Part shown: positions 1 to 21,170 of the stretch, piece after piece | How the letters are laid out: each line of letters starts with the position of its first letter | Position numbering within the stretch: position 1 is the first letter of the stretch | Source of the DNA: Tubiluchus corallicola | Taxonomy: Eukaryota > Priapulida > Priapulimorpha > Priapulimorphida > Tubiluchidae | Assembly (NCBI GenBank): GCA_030141605.1 | Contig: JAQGDQ010000323.1 | Location: forward strand, 205,443 to 269,442 | DNA: 64,000 bases | Direction: 5' to 3' | Program-made: the position numbers and the translations under genes | Notes under the pieces: generated by a model | What the model saw: the letters and a program-made list of their open reading frames with translations, nothing else | Databases searched by the model: none | What the model was told of the DNA's origin: nothing

Positions 1-912
1 CTGTTGCTTTGGAATAGTTGTATCCATTCTTCTTTTTGTATGTGGTACGAGTGTGTTGTAACGATTGTATTGCTTGAGCAAAGCACATACGAATAAATGG
101 TAAATAAATAATCAAATTCATTGCGTCAAAGTAGTAGTAGCGAGAGCTACTACAATCTGTGTAGAAAATGATATTTATCATTTTAAAAATATTTTGCGTA
201 ATATACGTATGACCATAGGTGTTGTGTTTTAAATTCTTGTAATGGTTTATTAAAGCATGTAATTTACAATAATTTACAATTTTATATGCTCCAAAATTTT
301 TGCTTACTGGAATGTACTTTTAATGCAGGTCATTTTTGTAAATATTTTAACTATTTTCTCTTGTTATTTTTTCTGTAAATCGTAAGTTTATGTTTTTATA
401 ACTAGTTTTTTTTGTAATTATTGTATTTTTATGGCTTAAGAATATGTCTGCGAGCTGAGATAAATAATAAAATAAAGATTAAATAAAATAATACTAAATA
501 TGAATCGCAAAGATCAGTGTCAAAATCAAGATTCTGCAAAACATCCGCCAGATGTCTCACAATATTTTGTCTTTCAAACAGCGGTCAATGGGGATCGTTC
601 TTGTACTTCTTAACCTCCGCTCTGCCTTTCAGGATAGTTCCAGTGTGCTCGGTCTGTTGAATTTCCAGACCATCCAGTTCGATTTATCCAATTATATCTC
701 TCATGTTTGTTGTATGTGTGAGACGCAGTAGGCATCCACACAGAACATTGAGGCACGATAGACTGTTTACTGATTTAGCGCCATTTTGATGTAATAAATT
801 GCTCCGAACTATTACTTGTTGTTTTTGTATCCTCCCTAACAAAAGGTTGCGTACCACCCTGTCGAATTAAATTGATACTAAAGCGTAGCAAATAGTTACA
901 GTAATTAACGAA
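1..912. other. Non-coding AT-rich left flank
   Basis: I see no supported coding exon here. The part next to 913 should be the 3' untranslated region of the minus-strand glutamate receptor gene. A cluster of AATAAA-like signals on the plus strand around 462-495 could be the 3' end of a plus-strand gene lying off the left edge. That is only inference from the motif. Confidence 0.4.
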
Positions 913-3900
913 TTACTTGCTGCGAAATTCTGTAACTGCTGAGGTTTTCTGAAACACCATCTGCTCTGTAAATAAACCTGCCAAAGCAAACGCCATGCCA
1001 GCTAAAAGAACGTAAAATGGAAGGGAAACACGACTGAGTCCAAGAGACCCCTGTTGTCGAGTCCTTGTACTAACAGCAGTTGTCATCACCGGGCATTCCC
1101 TATTCATTGGCCACCACTTTGCATATAATTCTTGCAGAATGCCGTGTTGATTCATATCCATCAAGCTGAAAGGTAAAATGTTTTTTTTTATTTTTTTACT
1201 GTCAAATGTCGTTTCTCTGTCATTTTTTCCTACTTTATTTTTAATAAATGTTTCATACTTATGGCCTTGTTATTTAAAGAGTGTCACATCATACAGGTTA
1301 CTCTAAACATTCCCCGTTATGGAACAGCAACGAGTCACGATAAAACGTTTAATATCGTTTTCAGTTTCGGCCTTATGTTAACTGCAAGGGTAGTAACAAC
1401 ATTGTAATATTCAAATTACATTAATAAAGATCTCCTTCAAATTAACCTGTCCACATTGCAAGCATGAAATCACTTGTTGTTGTATTGGCAATGATGTAGT
1501 AATACCAAAGAATAGTTTAAGGATGATTTAATCCATATCGTTCTTCATATCATAATCATTCAAGTAAAAGAGGTTGCCTATTTTTTTAATACAGCAGCAC
1601 CCCTCCATTACATGTTTCAGAAGCAACTTTGAAAATCATAAACTACCAGTTATTGTACCTCATAGAAAATGATTCCAAATATGGGAAGTGCTTTCGGAAA
1701 GGAATGGCGAAAAGTACAGGTGAAAAAGTCTCTTCGCTTAACACAAAATCACAGCTGTGACTGACTTCATACAGATGTGATTGATGATCTCCAATTTTGG
1801 CAAAACTCCCACGCCTTGTTCGCACCTTGTCAAAACCTTCCTGGTTAGTGTTAAATAAGCGTTCAGCTGGATTCTCGTTTATGTGATCCCAAGCTTTGCG
1901 AATAGACGGGTCATCAGAAGTCTAGAAGAAAATGAAATTTCTTATCAGTTTCAGTTTTGAATTTCAATTTAGGGTGTTGCTGAGATAGTCACGAAAACTT
2001 TCCAAATCATGTCGTTTTCTAAAAAGTGAAAGCATCTCACATCTCCCATAAAGAATTGGTTTGAAATCGATAATCAAATTTCTTAACCAGATTTTTGAAA
2101 ATGGTGATAATGCGTTTTTGTTTTTTGCATTTTTAGAACACGACTTGATTTGGAAAATGTTCGAAATTTGTGACCTCACTTACCTTTCAGGAGTAGAGTG
2201 TGAGAGAGAATTAGATATGAAGAAGAAAAAGAAAGAAATTGGGAAGAAAGGGAAGAATGAGAGCACAAATGAATAAAAGAAAGAACACGGAAGAAGAAAA
2301 CAGAATAGTAGTAAAAGGAAAAGAAGGATGCAAAGTAGGAAAAGTGCATAAGTAACCAGGAGAAAAAAGAAAATTTAAAAAAGAAGAAAAAGGAATCAAG
2401 AAGAAATAAAAAGTAAGAAAATAATGAATTAAATCAATCCTATATTACCTGCATCAAAACTTCTAACAATGTTCCCTGAATCATTCCATAATCAATATCT
2501 GTTTGATCAGCTAGGTCCTGGATACTGTTTATTGTGTACTGAATTTTGCTGATTGTCAGGAAGGCCATCAGGTTAGCAGTGTACGCTGCTATGATGATAA
2601 TTCGAAATGCCCATAAGAAAGCGGTAACAATTCGATCCGAGGCAGCAGTAACTTCGCAATTAGGGTCTAGAAAAATGTCGGAAGTAATGGTAAAACCAAA
2701 GATTTAATTTTAACTATGATTGGCTAGAATTAATAAAACTTGTTGCTCATATTGTACGGCAAATTTGTTGCAGTAAGAGGCGATGCTGAAAATTGAGAAT
2801 ACTTCGGGAGCTGAACTCGAGATAAGAGGATTACGGGAACTTGTTCTGGCCATCTGAGCTATGTACTCACATGGAGAAATCAGCTCCTTTTCACCCATAT
2901 AGTCTGCGAAAGACTAATTGTTCTTTAATACAAACAGCACGGTTTATTAAATTTGGGTAATCACGGTTAAATCATCTCTTTAAGTGAGTTACTAACTAAC
3001 TAACTGATTAACTAATTAATTGAAAGAGGAAAACCCTTTTAGAAAAATGAACCAAGGTCACTATGACACATTTTCATTACTGTACTACTTGTTATTTCAA
3101 GTAACATCTAACTGCCAGTTTGCAATGAATGAGCTTCTTAATTAAACTTGAATTATTACAATAAATATCTCGAATTCCTATCGTAAAACTTGTACATATA
3201 ATGTCTTTGACGTGATGTCAACTTCTTGACTGCTTTTTTTCGAGAAGTAACTTTTGAATCACGAAACGTCATTCTGTTTACGATTTAAAATATGTTTATT
3301 TATTGAACCACCATTACTTACGTACAAACGTCAGCAACAAATAAACAAGACAGCTTTAATCAACAGCAAAAGATTCATTTACTAGAGAAAAAGATCTATT
3401 TTACAAAGAAATATTCCGGCTTGAGGCGTATAGGAACGTTTAATTAGTAGCAGTTACGCTTTAGTAATAACTACTTAAACAATCAACAAAATAAAGTTTC
3501 AAAACGAACATTGAAGTGCAAGTAACGTACCGTAAAAAGGGCTGAATAGGGACAATTTTTAAAATGAAGGTGTCATAACGTTTTCTTAGTTTTTACATTT
3601 TAAGTGTGTTTAGCACTTATCTAGCCAGATACATAGGTCTATCTATCGAAGGTAGTGTTCTTACGATAAAAATCATCGCATATTGTTTTTTAATTTAAAA
3701 ACAAGTGTCAGTAATAATCCCGCCTTTTGGGATGAATAGGGACTGCCTAATTTTTGGTTCTTATATCCATCTTGGATTACATGAAGTGAAAAGGGACACA
3801 ACTTAGGTTTAAAAACGTGTTTTAAAGTCAGTTACTTTGATATTTAGGACAAATTTAAAAAACTTTGTTAGATAGCACTGCTCCTAGATTGCACAACTTG

Positions 3901-6390
3901 TTACATATCATCAAGCATCATAATTCGCCATTCTCTCCAATTGACGTCATATCTTAGAACTAAACCCAACATTTTAGGATGGGCTGTAGCTTCCACAATT
4001 TGCTCATTGTATTGTGATGTTCTTGTGTTGTTTAAATCTTGTTTTCTTGAATTGTTTTTCAGCAGTTAGCATGCAAGGTATGGCATATATGTTATACATC
4101 TATGGCATGCTGTCCCGGTTCACCATGCTTTTTATATCAAGCGAAGTCCAAATTTCACAAAAAACAGAGTAACTAAAAACTGAAAAAAACTGTGAGCTAT
4201 TATACTGAACATAAGAAAATCAATTGCCAATAGATTCCTTTGCAGATAGTACGTGCATCAGGTTGGTTTATAAAATTATAATGACCTATTATATTGCTTA
4301 TTCGTGGAATGTAGTACGATTTAATAACTTTTCTTGTCTTTTGTCCCTATTCACCCACCGTCCCTAATCACCTCGTTTTACGGTTTTCAATAATCCTATG
4401 AAATTAACACTCACCATGCAGTAGGAGCGTGCCATAAGTAAACCATATTGATTCCAGAAGATTCCGTGGACGTGACGTTTTTTCAATTTTAATGGCTGTT
4501 GGAGAATTGCGGCGAATCACCCATAATGACACGCCCACCACCAAGCCAGTTGCGCAGAGACACCACCAGATGCCGCCAGAAATTGGCTTCATTAGCATTG
4601 TTTGTCTGATTTCGCTTTCTTGTGTCTTGCGGAACATCAGGACGCTCTGTGATGTCTGCAGGAATGGGACAGTGAAGTTGACAGCAAGCTGTCTTTCTGG
4701 ACTGTAAGCAAACGCTTGCAATGCAAAGTCGGCTTCCTATAATAATATCTTCATTTAACACACTGCAGGCCAGTGACAGTATAAATCGCTCACATGCATG
4801 GACTAAACAATCAGGTAGTTGAGATACCGAGTTAGCTGATTGGCCAGGTAGTCAGTTTACCGGTCGGTCGGTCAGTCGAGCAGTCGGTCAGTCAGTCAGT
4901 CAATCAGTTAGTCAGTCAATCAGTCAGTTAGTCAGTCAGTTAGTCGGTCGGTTGGTCGGTCAGTCGAACAGTTGGCCAGTCAGTCAGTTAGTCAGTCGGT
5001 CGGTCGGTTGGTCGGTCAGTCGAACAGTCGGTCAGTCAGTCAGTCAGTCAGTCAGTCAGTCAGTCAGTCAGTCAGTCAGTCAGTCAGTCAGTCACTCAGT
5101 CAGTCAGTCAGTCAGTCAGTCAGTCAGTCAGTCAGTCAGTCAGTCAGTCAGTCAGTCAGTCAGTCAGTCAGTCAGTCAGTCAGTCAGTCAGTCAGTCAGT
5201 CAGTCAGTTGCCACAACGTTAGTTAGTTAAGAAAAGCAAAACCACTGCCACTGCTTCTATACTCCCTTCAAATAGTTTAAATGCAATAGTACCATAATAC
5301 CATAATACCATACATGCAATAATAATGTGTATTGAGAAGAGGTCTTTACGTTACGTTGGAGTTGCCCGATAATGCCGTTCCAACTTCCGTTCGGTTCTAG
5401 AGATCCAAATTTATCATCAGGTGGCGATATAACTTTATACCTACAATCAATTGAAATAAAGTTATTGGTGTTGTTGTTGTGGTTGCGGTTGCGGATGCTG
5501 TTGCTGTTGCTGTTACTGTCAGTATCAGCGTCAGTGTTGTTATCGTCTTATCGATGTCATTGTCCTTGTTACTAATGTCGCTGTTGTCAGCAGTATCATC
5601 GTTATTATAGTTATTGCTTAACAGGTAATTGCAGTTACATACCTGAAATTAAGCCTCCTAGATAACTCATGGAAGATGTCAATAATATAGCCAATGTATG
5701 TCCCATTTCCTGCATCCATAACAAATGGTGGTTCCTAAAGAAAACAAAAACACAAAATATAAGCACTGGACAAACTGCGTTTTTAAGGTGGTGCAGTTGT
5801 GTAGCTGTCTGCTTCATAATAATTGTTGTAAAGGATGTGGGAATAGAGATCATTAGAAATCTACTGCAATATACAAAGTCATACCGGAAGCGTTGAAGCA
5901 AGTAGCTCTTTGCCATTATATCCCACATACTCAAACGAGTTGGGAAACAGGTGAGGCTTTTCCTTCTGGCAACATCTTTTGCTTTTCAAATGTGGCTCTA
6001 GTGTAAGTCCATTCATGGGTGAGTACACGCCAGCTCTTTCAAATTTCGTACGGTTGACACGCGTTGCAAGCGTCAGCACCTCCACAATAGTTGTCCCAGT
6101 AGAGTTAATAACCGATTGTGCAGTATTGTTGTCATATGCTCTAAAAGTGATGATGTTGGCATGGTGATGATGTTGGCGTATCCAGAGAAGGAGAAGTTCC
6201 TTGCCGAGTTCATTTAGGGGTGCGTTGACGATGTAGTATCCAGCGCTGGCAAGCAAATTGTTCTCCTGGTCATTTAGCTAAAATGGTAATTATGGTGATG
6301 ATGACGATGATCGTCATCGTTGTCATCATCATTATTATTATTATTATCATCACCCATCATAAAAATCATCATCGATCAAAAATCATGATT

Positions 6391-6431
<41 letters not shown>

Positions 6432-6478
6432 GCTCCTCCTCTTCATCATCATCAATAATAATAGTAATAATAATAATA

Positions 6479-6513
<35 letters not shown>

Positions 6514-6550
6514 GATGATGATGATGAAGATGATGATGATGATGATGATG

Positions 6551-6589
<39 letters not shown>

Positions 6590-7643
6590 CAATCATGTTG
6601 GTGAAATGTTGGCAGTATTAGTGCAGAATTTAGCTAGTGAAAACTTCGTGATTTAAGATTGAAGTTTAAAGCCAATTCAATGCCATTTTTAAACACTTTT
6701 GAATACTGTAAACTCAACGACAGGGCCTGCTTAGTTTGCATGGCTGTGGCAAGACCGGAGCCTAGCTTATTATCAGCCCTAGAAGAAGTGTTTTAACCAC
6801 GTTTTGGTATGAATATACTCTCCATCGTCGAGATAGACAGTTGGATTTAGCACGGTAAATGAAACTTCCCAGTGCGAGTATTGAACTCGGCAGTGATTTT
6901 ATTTTATCGCACAATAAGGCGGAAAGGCGTATCTCACGAAGCAATGTTTATATTGCTAACTCTCTTACATGTCTGAAAAAGTGCAGTGTTTCTTCCAGTG
7001 ATAAAAGCACAAGAGCCGTGTATTCTTTCAAGGCTGATCCGTCGGTCAGTCTATCAGTTGCTGACATGAAGGATTGATAGTGCATCTCCGCGTTCCATTT
7101 CAACAAGACGGCATATATGTCAAGTAAGGATAACTTCGTCAAAACCGAAGATATACATTTATTTCCTGTAACACAAAGATAAATGTTAGTTCAGTTTTTA
7201 CCTCGAAATAGAGGCTGTTCACGTTTCACCCACAAACAAGTGTAGGGGGATAACAGTGACAACTGAGCTAATATTGCTAAATTAAGGATATAGCGAAATT
7301 TTAATGATATAGTTAAATATTCGGTTGTTTCTAACAAATTAAAACCAATTAACAATAAAGAGACAGGTTAATTAGAAAAAAACGTATGCTTACCGTATTC
7401 TTCGTCGAATATCACCACAATTTTTCTTATCCTCATCATTCTCACAAGTTCCAAAGAAGCCAGGCAAGTAATGTTGTCATCACTTTGGCCAGCGTCGGTT
7501 TCGTGGTAATAAACGCTCTTAAAGCTGGTGAAGTTGCAGTTCAAACAACGGCCTGTACTGGGATGATCCGTCGAATTTCTTATTAAAGTCATAAACAAAG
7601 CCAACAGGAAGAGGGCAATTGGTGGCCAACGTTGAAAATACAT
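913..7643 (-). CDS. Ionotropic glutamate receptor subunit (9 exons, complete)
   Basis: Ligand-gated cation channel subunit of the plasma membrane. Exons on the minus strand: 7643-7394, 7165-6969, 6277-5885, 5734-5643, 5440-5350, 4736-4415, 2666-2449, 1921-1659 and 1165-913. All junctions are GT-AG and phase-compatible, giving 692 residues. An in-frame ATG at 7682 would add 13. Order: hydrophobic signal region (about 8-24), a short amino-terminal domain, ligand-binding S1 from about 275 (EPPFVMD...GYIIDIF), M1 at about 395-416, pore loop at about 430-449, M3 with YTANL near 477, S2 ending in YAKWW, and M4 at about 655-675. The ligand-contact Arg is kept (SPER, R356), and an acidic Asp sits where AMPA receptors have Glu. 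The Pro and Thr before the Arg are both Ala, the pore Q/R site is Leu, and SYTANLAAF reads AYTANLMAF. The amino-terminal domain (about 250 residues) is shorter than the usual 350-400. The family is certain; the ligand is not. Confidence 0.93.
2215..2410 (+). repeat. Polypurine tract in glutamate receptor intron
   Basis: About 195 bases are almost entirely A and G on the plus strand (pyrimidine on the sense strand of the receptor gene). The tract starts about 40 bases past the donor of the M3 exon (2666-2449). It is low-complexity and non-coding. Such tracts can form triplex DNA or help splicing, but nothing here proves a role. Confidence 0.6.
3529..4384. mobile_element. 856-bp non-autonomous element with terminal inverted repeats
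   Basis: The left end reads ACCGTAAAAAGGGCTGAATA and continues GGGACA. The right end is the inverse complement of ACCGTAAAACGAGGTGATTA, followed inward by GGGACGGTGGGTGAATAGGGACA. The motif TGAATAGGGAC recurs inside near 3730. There is no transposase reading frame, so it resembles a MITE-like DNA transposon. It sits in the intron between the receptor's pore exon and M3 exon. I could not settle a target-site duplication or superfamily. Confidence 0.7.
4856..5210. repeat. (CAGT)n tetranucleotide microsatellite
   Basis: A degenerate block (CAGT mixed with CGGT and TAGT) up to about 5030 leads into a nearly perfect CAGT array to 5210. It lies in the glutamate receptor intron upstream of the pore exon. 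The open Ser-Gln-Val frames it creates are artefacts of the repeat. Confidence 0.95.
6283..6590. repeat. Compound (ATC/GAT/AAT)n microsatellite
   Basis: Blocks of ATC, then GAT, then AAT trinucleotides in the receptor intron just upstream of the large exon 6277-5885. The ATC and GAT blocks are mutually complementary, so one strand can fold back. The open poly-Asp, poly-Asn and poly-Ser frames here are not genes. Confidence 0.95.
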
Positions 7644-10600
7644 TGTTTTTGTAAGGAGGTGACTGAGAATGATTTCACACACTTGTAAAAGTTTTGCACA
7701 TGCGCATCTATGCCGGATAAATAGTCCGCCTGTACAAAAAATTTCTTAAGTTTTCTAATTTATGATAACAGTGAGTCGCGATTGCTGCACGACATTTTCG
7801 TATTGAATTTCCTAATCAGCACGTCAATGATACAAACGTCTGTATTGCGTTACACCTTACATTTTTCATAGACGTGGCTCCTTTTATGCTCATTTTTTTC
7901 TATAAGAATTAGGTAGAATGGTACATGGTGAAGTGGTCAATAAATCTTGCTACATAATAGTGGCTAGTAACACTAGGTTGTAATCGTGCTTGAGTATTTG
8001 TTTGAACAGTAAAACTGGGCTGATTGCATTCCGTACAGGTGCAACTACTATGATGGCACAATACATCAGTATTATATTACTTGGCTTCCTGCTTTCCATA
8101 GCGCAAGGCTTGGGACATTAGTATAAAAGCCATACGCAGTTCATGCCAATAAGGTTCCAAAAACGGTCTTCTGGCACGCAGATTAAATCAAAATATTTAC
8201 ATACACAAGATGGGGCCACATCATGTCAAATTGATAATTGATAATTCACCAAAAAACACACTTATGCATAAGTGTAGAAACATGCCAGATGTTAAACTTG
8301 GGACCAGTGCTACGCTAAATATTATGGCTTTTGACACAGGGTCGTCCGATTTAATCATTTAATCACGATTTAGTAAAAAAACGACGTTGTTTTATCAAAT
8401 CTTTATAAATAATAATAGTGAACCAAAATGCGTTTGGAACGCCTCTAGATGCTGCAATCCGGTATAGATTCAGGTATAGATCGTACCACCTATATTTCCA
8501 CCTATTCATTGAATTTGCCATTTTGACTCTTCGGAATTCCGTCAATGAAATCAGTGCTTATCACATCTGGGCTGCCAATTCTTGGATCAAGGATCTGAAA
8601 GTCTATTAAGTTACCCATGCTTTTGATTACCCGTAAACCACATCTCATTTTAATGAATTGGTCTTAAGTTTTTGACCTCTGACCCTTGTGCCATGACTTA
8701 GGAAACAACCAATCTCGAGACAACTAATCAGGTATCAAATGTAGTTCAATTTGTTTCATTGAGACTTTCATTTAATTTACTAAAAGATATTGTTGCTCAA
8801 CAATAGAAAAATGTCTTTGTCCAAACCCAGTTTCAGTTTTTGGCCCCAAGTGGAAAAACACACCTAATCGATGACCAGCCGTCTAAAAGAGCACGACTAC
8901 ACCTGGTACCAAATTGACCTTGGGACAATTTCGTCTAAATATTCTGTCCGGTTGCCGTAGCAACTGATTGCATGCAAAATTCCTTGGCAAAAAGTTTGAA
9001 CCCAGGTATCCGTAGGGGTATAAATTGCAAATAGATCTCGCTTGTTGCTGTCTTACAGACTCTAGCATTTACTAGTCAGTCTGGAAGCAAAAACATAATA
9101 ATAATTGTGCTATTTTACTGTATTATACTAGTGCGTTTTTGAACAGAATAATGCAATATGTACTGTTTTAATGCTTCAAATTATTTAAAAACTTGTTGAT
9201 AAAATAAAAATGGCTTTAAGCAAAGTATCAAATCTTTGTTAGAGTGAAACATGCGTCGTTAAGTGAGAAAAAGGTGTTAAATCTTCAGAGACGCTAAAAC
9301 GAAACGTGACTAAATGGGAAGACGTTAAGCAAGGACTTACAGTACATAAATATATTTTATTCTGTTTTTTGTAATAGAGTTCTCTTATGATTATGCAGTG
9401 AAAATAGGTGGTTGTGGTGGGAGCAAAATCTGGTTTATTATCAAGACTAATTTGCACAGTCATTTCCCTACAATGAGGCACTGAACCAGCAGGGTGTCTC
9501 AGACATGTTGGCCCTAAGAATACATCCTTTTACTGAGTATACAGCCAGAATTTGTTTTGAATAAAACCACCCAGTGTGCTCAAATGCCTTGGTTGCCCAT
9601 CCAGGGAAAAATCCTGGTATTGCTTAACTTTGTTTGCTAAGTACCCCAGTTACATTGAATAGGCGAGTTTTATTTCGTATTCTATGCAAACTTTCGTGGC
9701 TTCTGCGTTTGGTAGATTTTAATTTTGCTTGGTGCTGCCAATGATTTTCTACACTGCGTGACATGTCGTCGTGAGATACCCGTGTTTGGCACACCATCTG
9801 GACAAGATGTGTTTGTGTATGGCGTAATTGATGAGATTCAATGTGACCAACAAATGTTTCAGTTGGACCTTGAAAACTAGAGAAAATGAAAAGATTATAT
9901 ATTGTTAATCGCTGTAGTTGTTTATAAGGTAACGGGTGCTATTGATGCCAGTAATGATATGTATTACATTTCTGGTGTTACAAACTGACGGTATTACTTA
10001 CTTTCGAAGACTAATACATTGTATAATATTTTGATTTCATTTCTTGTGGGTATTCGTACATGTTTTCATAGTGCATGACAGAGGTTTGTACTCGACAAAA
10101 GTAAACCTCCCACGGAATGTATGGAACTTTGGGTATTTGCTGTTTGTGCAATACCTCATTAAATATAGATTTTGCACCTAACATCAGACACCACGCTTGC
10201 CAGATTGTTCCACGTCCTGGATTCTAAATATACGTGAAGACTCGTAATTGTGTTTAATCGACGTGATTTCACTGGAGAGTATTGTACCCTGTACAGTTTC
10301 TGTTAAGTAAACTAAAAATTCTCTAAGTTAGTTGCCTTAGTTTTACAGCACTAATTGCACGTTTAGGCCTTTACAATGTGAATCTGCTGGCTATTATTTT
10401 CAAGTGATGATGTACAGAAAACTATTTGATGACGTTATTCGTGGTGCTTTGACCAAACGTACATTTGAAAAGCATTTGAGACTCGACCTCAAAGTTTGTC
10501 ACAATGGTGACCTGCTGGAGAAAGTATGCGGTTCGTTCAGCTGTGAAAATTTGGGTGATGTTTTAGCGAGACATTTTCACGAATGCGAGCGCTGCCTCTT

Positions 10601-12402
10601 ATTGGCCATCTTAAAATCGAGTATTGTCATCAAAGTGACATGAAAGTTTTATTTCGCCAAGGTGAGTTATGACGAAAAGTGGTTGCAAGAAAAGTTCGTT
10701 CAATTTGCAGAGTTATGGCAAGGGCGTCGACAGGCGGTAGGTGTGGATATCGAAGAGCCAACGTTGTCAGTTCCACGGTGAGTGTGTCTGGCGGTTGAAG
10801 AAGGTGATTGAACTTCCAGAGAACAAAAGGGGAAGACAAGAGTATGACAGTACTACTATGTACGAATACGTGTGATCTCAAAAATTTGTGAGTGTGATAT
10901 GAGTTTGGAAACAGCTTCTCTTCTGAATTAAAAACTCATGATCATTTTAAGTGGCGCATGACTGGCGTTAGTGCTAATGAAAGATTGAAAAATCTGTCTT
11001 CTGATGGTGTGTAGCTGCTATTAGTATAAATTATGGTCAGGCGGTGCTTGTCACAAAGTAAACTTTGTGGTCAATATAATTTTTTTACAGAAACTAGCAT
11101 GTAAATGTGCAATGATAAGCAGAGGTATTTTGTATTAACTTTAATCTCGGACAGGATGCTGAAATATTTTGAAAGATGGGATTTCTGTTTGATTTATTCT
11201 TGAAGTGCCTTGTGCAAGCTACTTAAGCTCAAATTGTTTAGATTTCCATATTTTAAATGAACTAATTAGAAACAAAAACCCAACAAAAACACACAAACCC
11301 CACCAACAAAACACCTAACTTTCTTCACTTCACGACAGGTAGTATCTGATTAGAATTAGAGTCATGTAACTACATAGAAGCTGTCAACAATTTTCCTATA
11401 AATGTATAGGAAAGCACTTTCTACCTTACATTTTATGACATAGGGCATTTCTTGAAAGGAAAACCGGATGATTGTGTAAACATTAGTTCAGAATAAAGAA
11501 TGCTCTAAAATATTGAAAACTACAACAAGGCTCAGATTAAATAATAATTACCTTGTATACTCAAATTTCGTTAAACTTTTAAAGCTACGCGCGGCTCAGT
11601 GAATCTAATAAGATTGGCAACGACGTCTTTTTGTCACTTTCGCGTGACTGACAAATAGAAGGCGGTACCGTGATAAGCATGATCGTGAACTACAGTTTTA
11701 GTTTCGACGTAATATGGTGTAGACTCCATTTTTCGTGACATCATGCGTTTAAACAGTACTGTAACACTTATGCACAAGGGAAGACGCGTGCTATTGCACA
11801 AACTGTGGTTATTTTCTGACGTAATCAATAGCTGTGTTCGGTTGCCGCTAATTAACCTTCTAAGCTAATTATCGAAATATACGGAACAATTGTTAACTTT
11901 TATAGGCAAGAAAATGTATATTTTTGACAGTATATTAAAATAAGATGAAGTATAAACAATCGTTCGGTCTTCTTTGAAGCAAAGCTCGTGATGTGGTTTT
12001 CGCATATAAATTTTTTCGTCTTAGATCATCTTACTGAAAGCGAAAATAAATGTTGCCAATTGGCATGCCAAATCTTATGAATGATTCGAAAATGCACCCA
12101 CTCTTATGGTGAGGCAGGCCTTTGTCAAACGACGATAATGGTTATTGTAAGTTCAAAGGTCTAAAGTTACACCCGGACAGTGCAATAGTCCCTCTTATGC
12201 CCAGTTATCTATGTTATTTGTTTGCTGTGGGTGCAGTTTTATTGACCTTTGCATACGTGCACTAGATAGAATACTAGTATGTAATAGCAGTTGTGTAAAT
12301 AAAGTAGCTATCGTCATGGTGTTACAACAATTTTCTGAATAATATTTTCACGATTATTTTTCTTCGCTTGTTTGTAGGTTTTCGTATACATGTGCTCGCG
12401 CT
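7644..12402. other. Intergenic region between divergent genes
   Basis: This stretch separates the start of the glutamate receptor gene (minus) from the start of the immunoglobulin-domain gene (plus), so both promoters should be here. Apart from a weak 5S-like remnant near 9567-9648 I see no recognisable gene or repeat. A 79-codon open frame at 10,404-10,643 has no recognisable domain and no clear splice partners. Confidence 0.5.
9567..9648 (-). repeat. Degenerate 5S-rRNA-like (SINE3-type) remnant
   Basis: The minus strand contains AAAGTTAAGCAA, like 5S box A, followed at a 5S-like distance by CCTGGATGGGCAACC, like the box C region. The same signature is far better kept at 36,370-36,488. Only the internal promoter part is recognisable. 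Confidence 0.35.
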
Positions 12403-20556
<8,154 letters not shown>

Positions 20557-20683
20557 CGTCACCATAGCATGTTTAGTTCTATATGCAGTTTTATTGGTTT
20601 GTAATCATAATTTATTACATGTTGCTCCTGTATTATATTATACCTATATGTTTTTTACATTATTTATAACCCCCTTATAACCT

Positions 20684-21170
20684 CGTGTGTTATATAGGGA
20701 TTTGTGTTAGGAGAACTGTACTGGTTTTTTTCAAAACAATGTAAAATTTAACTATTGGATTTAACTATTTGGCAAATATAATAAAACTGATATTGATAGA
20801 AAGACAAACGCATTTTATTATGTGCTGCGTTACAGCAGTGTATTTTTATTTTTTCTTGTTTAACCATCATTGCCAGTCAACTGTTTAAGCAATACTTCGT
20901 GTGTTATTTATTGTTGTAGAACTGTGGAAAACTATAGAAATGTACTGGCTTTTTAAAATGTATTATTTAAATATTGGATCACAACTCGCCCGTTTGGTAA
21001 TTATAATAAAATTATATTGACAGAAAAACTAAGGCATTCTTGCTATGTGATGCGTTACAACAGCGTATTTTCTGTTTAATCCATTACCGGTCAACTGTTG
21101 ATGCGTAGCGTGTGTTATTTACAGTAACGTGTTACGAGAAGTGTACTGAGTTTAACAAAATGTGTAAGTT
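20684..21170 (+). repeat. Tandem ~212-bp duplication downstream of the Ig gene stop
   Basis: The marker CGTGTGTTAT (or near) recurs at 20,684, 20,898 and 21,109, spacing 214 and 211. Each full copy also holds GTACTGG, ATATTGATAG/ATATTGACAG and a TATAATAAAA polyadenylation-like signal, so the 3' region offers two equivalent sites. The third copy is partial. Copies are diverged, so the duplication is not recent. Confidence 0.8.
20780..20786 (+). promoter_or_regulatory. Candidate polyadenylation signal of the Ig gene
   Basis: AATAAAA lies about 220 bases after the stop codon at 20,556. An equivalent signal sits in the second tandem copy near 21,004. Assigned by motif and position only. Confidence 0.4.

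Noticed and set aside
4952-5230. Open frames encoding Ser-Gln-Val repeats
   Set aside because: Created by the CAGT tetranucleotide array inside a receptor intron, open in several frames alike.
10404-10643. 79-codon plus-strand open frame
   Set aside because: No recognisable domain and no splice partners; cannot be told from a chance frame.
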